Shown: one piece after another, positions 62,647 to 64,000 of the stretch | How the letters are laid out: each line of letters opens with the position of its first letter | Numbering within the stretch: the first letter of the stretch is position 1 | Source of the DNA: Demequina soli | GTDB lineage: Bacteria; Actinomycetota; Actinomycetes; Actinomycetales; Demequinaceae | Length of the DNA stretch: 64,000 bases | Reading direction: 5' to 3' | NCBI RefSeq assembly: GCF_000971195.1 | Contig: NZ_BBLZ01000001.1 | Span: forward strand, 483,460 to 547,459 | Translations under genes and position numbers: made by a program | The notes under the pieces: generated by a model | Databases searched by the model: none | Told to the model about the DNA's origin: nothing | The model's input: the letters and a program-made list of their open reading frames with translations, nothing else

Positions 62647-63267
62647 GTGGATACCGAGGCGCTCGACCCCATGCGAGCCGAGGACGTCGTGTCCGGCGCG
62701 GTGCTCGAGAACCGTCATCTCGACGGCGGCGTCCTGGGCGACCTCGAGGCGGCCTCGGTCGCGCTGATCGAGTGCATGGTGAGCGACACCCAGGGCGACG
62801 AGTGCCGGTTCCCGGGCCTGCGCTCGACGGGCACCACCGTGATCGGCTCGTCGTTCGCGACGCTCGCCGTGCCCGGCGCGACGGTCTTCTCGGGACGGCT
62901 CGAGGGCGTGCGGATCGGCGCGCTGCTCATGGACGGCTCGGACGTGTCCGTGCATCGCATCGTCGCCTCGCGCATCGACGTGCTGTCGCTGCGGGACTCC
63001 AAGGTGCGACGCCTCGAGATCGTCGACTCGCAGATCGGGCTGCTGGACCTCGGCGGCTCGAAGATCCGCGAGGTGACGGTGGTGGGCGGCTCGATCGACG
63101 AGCTGGTGCCCTCGCGCGGCAGCGTCGAGGACTTCGACGTGTCCCGCACCGCGCTCGGGACAGTGGCCGACCCCGCGGCGCTGCGGGGCCTGACGCTGTC
63201 CGCCGCGCAGGCGATGACGCTGGGCACGGACCTCGCGCGCCACCTCGGCGCGACGGTCGTCGACTAG
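62647..63267 (+). CDS. Pentapeptide-like / right-handed beta-helix hypothetical protein
   Basis: A 206-residue protein with no signal or membrane segment. From about residue 20 to 170 it shows regular 20-residue turns with alternating hydrophobic residues, for example VIGSSFATLAVPGATVFSGRLEGVRIGALLMDGSDVSVHRIVAS, then IDVLSLRDSKVRRLEIVDSQIGLLDLGGSKIREVTV, the look of a pentapeptide-type quadrilateral helix. Such folds can mimic DNA or act as scaffolds; no function is assigned. The GTG at 62647 lies 6 bases after a near-consensus -10 TACAGT (62635-62640), so the mRNA is probably leaderless. Confidence 0.7.
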   Translation: MDTEALDPMRAEDVVSGAVLENRHLDGGVLGDLEAASVALIECMVSDTQGDECRFPGLRSTGTTVIGSSFATLAVPGATVFSGRLEGVRIGALLMDGSDVSVHRIVASRIDVLSLRDSKVRRLEIVDSQIGLLDLGGSKIREVTVVGGSIDELVPSRGSVEDFDVSRTALGTVADPAALRGLTLSAAQAMTLGTDLARHLGATVVD

Positions 63268-63279
63268 CCGGAGGCGCGC

Positions 63280-63852
63280 TCAGCCCTTGGTGTGGAACCT
63301 CATCTGCGCCGCCTCGACGCCCGACTCGAGGATCGCCTCGACGGCGTCCGCCGCATCGTCCACCAGGAACGGCAGCTCCTTGCGCTCGGCCGCGGAGAAC
63401 GGCTTGAGCACGAACGTCGCGGCCTCCATGCGGCCCGGCGGGCGGCCGATGCCCACGCGCACCCGCACGTAGTCGGGGGTGCCGAGCGCCTTGGTGACGT
63501 CCTTGAGGCCGTTGTGGCCCGCGGATCCGCCGCCGCGCTTGATCTTCACGGTGCCGAACGGGATGTCGAGCTCGTCGTGGACGACGATGACGTCGGTCGG
63601 CTGGACCGAGTGGTACTTCGCGAGCGACGACGTGGGGCCGCCCGAGACGTTCATGTACGACATCGGCACGCCGACGACGACGGGACGGCCCGCGAGGCGC
63701 ACGGTGGCGTTGCGGGTGTGGGTCTTCTTCGACACCGACAGGGACGAGGAGCCCCGGCGGCAGAGCTCGTCGATCACCATCTGGCCGATGTTGTGGCGCG
63801 TCTCGGCGTACTCGGGGCCGGGGTTGCCCAGGCCGATCACCAGGTCGCTCAC
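63280..63852 (-). CDS. pth: Peptidyl-tRNA hydrolase
   Basis: Releases stalled peptidyl-tRNA by hydrolysing the ester bond. The 190-residue product has the catalytic histidine H20 in LGNPGPEYAETRHNIGQMVID, VPMSYMNVSGG and DELDIPFGTVKIKRGGGSAGHNGLKDV. The GTG start at 63852 has GGAGG upstream. It follows the L25 ribosomal protein gene, the usual rplY-pth order in actinobacteria. The 10-mer motif at 63352 encodes Asp-Asp-Ala near the C-terminus. Confidence 0.96.
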   Translation of the reverse strand: MSDLVIGLGNPGPEYAETRHNIGQMVIDELCRRGSSSLSVSKKTHTRNATVRLAGRPVVVGVPMSYMNVSGGPTSSLAKYHSVQPTDVIVVHDELDIPFGTVKIKRGGGSAGHNGLKDVTKALGTPDYVRVRVGIGRPPGRMEAATFVLKPFSAAERKELPFLVDDAADAVEAILESGVEAAQMRFHTKG

Positions 63853-63937
63853 GCGCGCCTCCGTCTCGTTCGTGCGATCAGACGACGACGCCCGGCGCGC
63901 CCATAGTCGGGCGAGCCGGGCGTGCATCGGTGTGAGA

Positions 63938-64000
63938 TTACTCCGCGGCGGTCTCGGTGGCCTCCGCCGCCTCGCCCTCGGCGGCGCCGGCGCCACGCGG
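63938..64000 (-). CDS. rplY: C-terminal end of 50S ribosomal protein L25/CTC (truncated by the window edge)
   Basis: Only the last 20 codons and the stop are inside the window, reading PRGAGAAEGEAAEATETAAE. An acidic Ala/Glu/Thr-rich tail is typical of the long CTC form of L25 in actinobacteria. The assignment rests on this tail and on the position directly upstream of pth; the folded domain is off the window. Confidence 0.6.
   Translation of the reverse strand, partial: PRGAGAAEGEAAEATETAAE

Overview
The window reads as a chromosomal segment of a high-GC (roughly 70% or more) Gram-positive actinobacterium, most likely a member of the Micrococcales. The support is the GC-saturated third codon positions, GTG and TTG starts, the coproporphyrin-type heme operon with a Cys-rich ferrochelatase and HemQ, the mfd-mazG-eno-divIC-DUF501-ppx gene order, a DtxR/IdeR-type iron box and many apparently leaderless promoters. 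The species cannot be fixed from the sequence. Gene density is high and nearly everything is chromosomal housekeeping or metabolism. I see no phage, integrase, transposase, CRISPR array or rRNA.

Layout. 1-9.0 kb: the first codons of a secreted protein, rmuC, ispH, the two exonuclease VII subunits (separated by a reverse-strand repeat protein), a PfkB kinase, fumC and a type II NADH dehydrogenase. 9.0-19.5 kb: a heme/iron block, with reverse-strand hemE-cgoX-hemQ-hemH, divergent hemA, and an iron-siderophore ABC importer behind a DtxR-like box. 19.5-28.1 kb: phoH, uppS, trhA, greA, rlmC, an AI-2E family exporter, msrA and a Bax-inhibitor-like protein. 28.4-34.2 kb: a self-contained fructose PTS operon (fruR-fruK-fruA-ptsH-ptsI). 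34.2-38.4 kb: a MetF-like protein, a PadR/DUF1048/ABC-2 operon, YaeQ and an odd tRNA. 38.4-47.0 kb: ppx, DUF501, divIC, eno, mazG, a lipoprotein and mfd. 47.1-52.0 kb: an ABC exporter, a lipoprotein and a two-component system. 52.0-59.0 kb: mtnN-luxS facing a divergent SAHH-like protein, an amidohydrolase, a DUF985 cupin and a polar amino-acid ABC importer. 59-64 kb: a GH65 phosphorylase with a beta-phosphoglucomutase-like partner, a beta-helix-like protein, pth and the end of rplY.

Three observations stand out. First, the 10-mer GGACGATGCG or its complement occurs about 37 times by eye, roughly once per 1.7 kb in both orientations. It lies in genes (mostly as Asp-Asp-Ala or Ala-Ser-Ser, using codons rare here) and between genes, and sometimes as inverted pairs that form hairpins. 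This behaves like a DNA-level signal such as an uptake sequence. Second, at least four copies of a 107-108 bp element with 15-bp terminal inverted repeats sit between genes, along with two smaller palindromic families. Third, the S-adenosylhomocysteine cluster holds an SAHH homologue that has lost all three active-site histidines, next to a nucleoside-deaminase-type amidohydrolase and opposite the complete Pfs/LuxS route. A 74-nt tRNA with anticodon UAA but no long variable arm is a further oddity.

All counts and alignments here were made by eye and no database search was possible.
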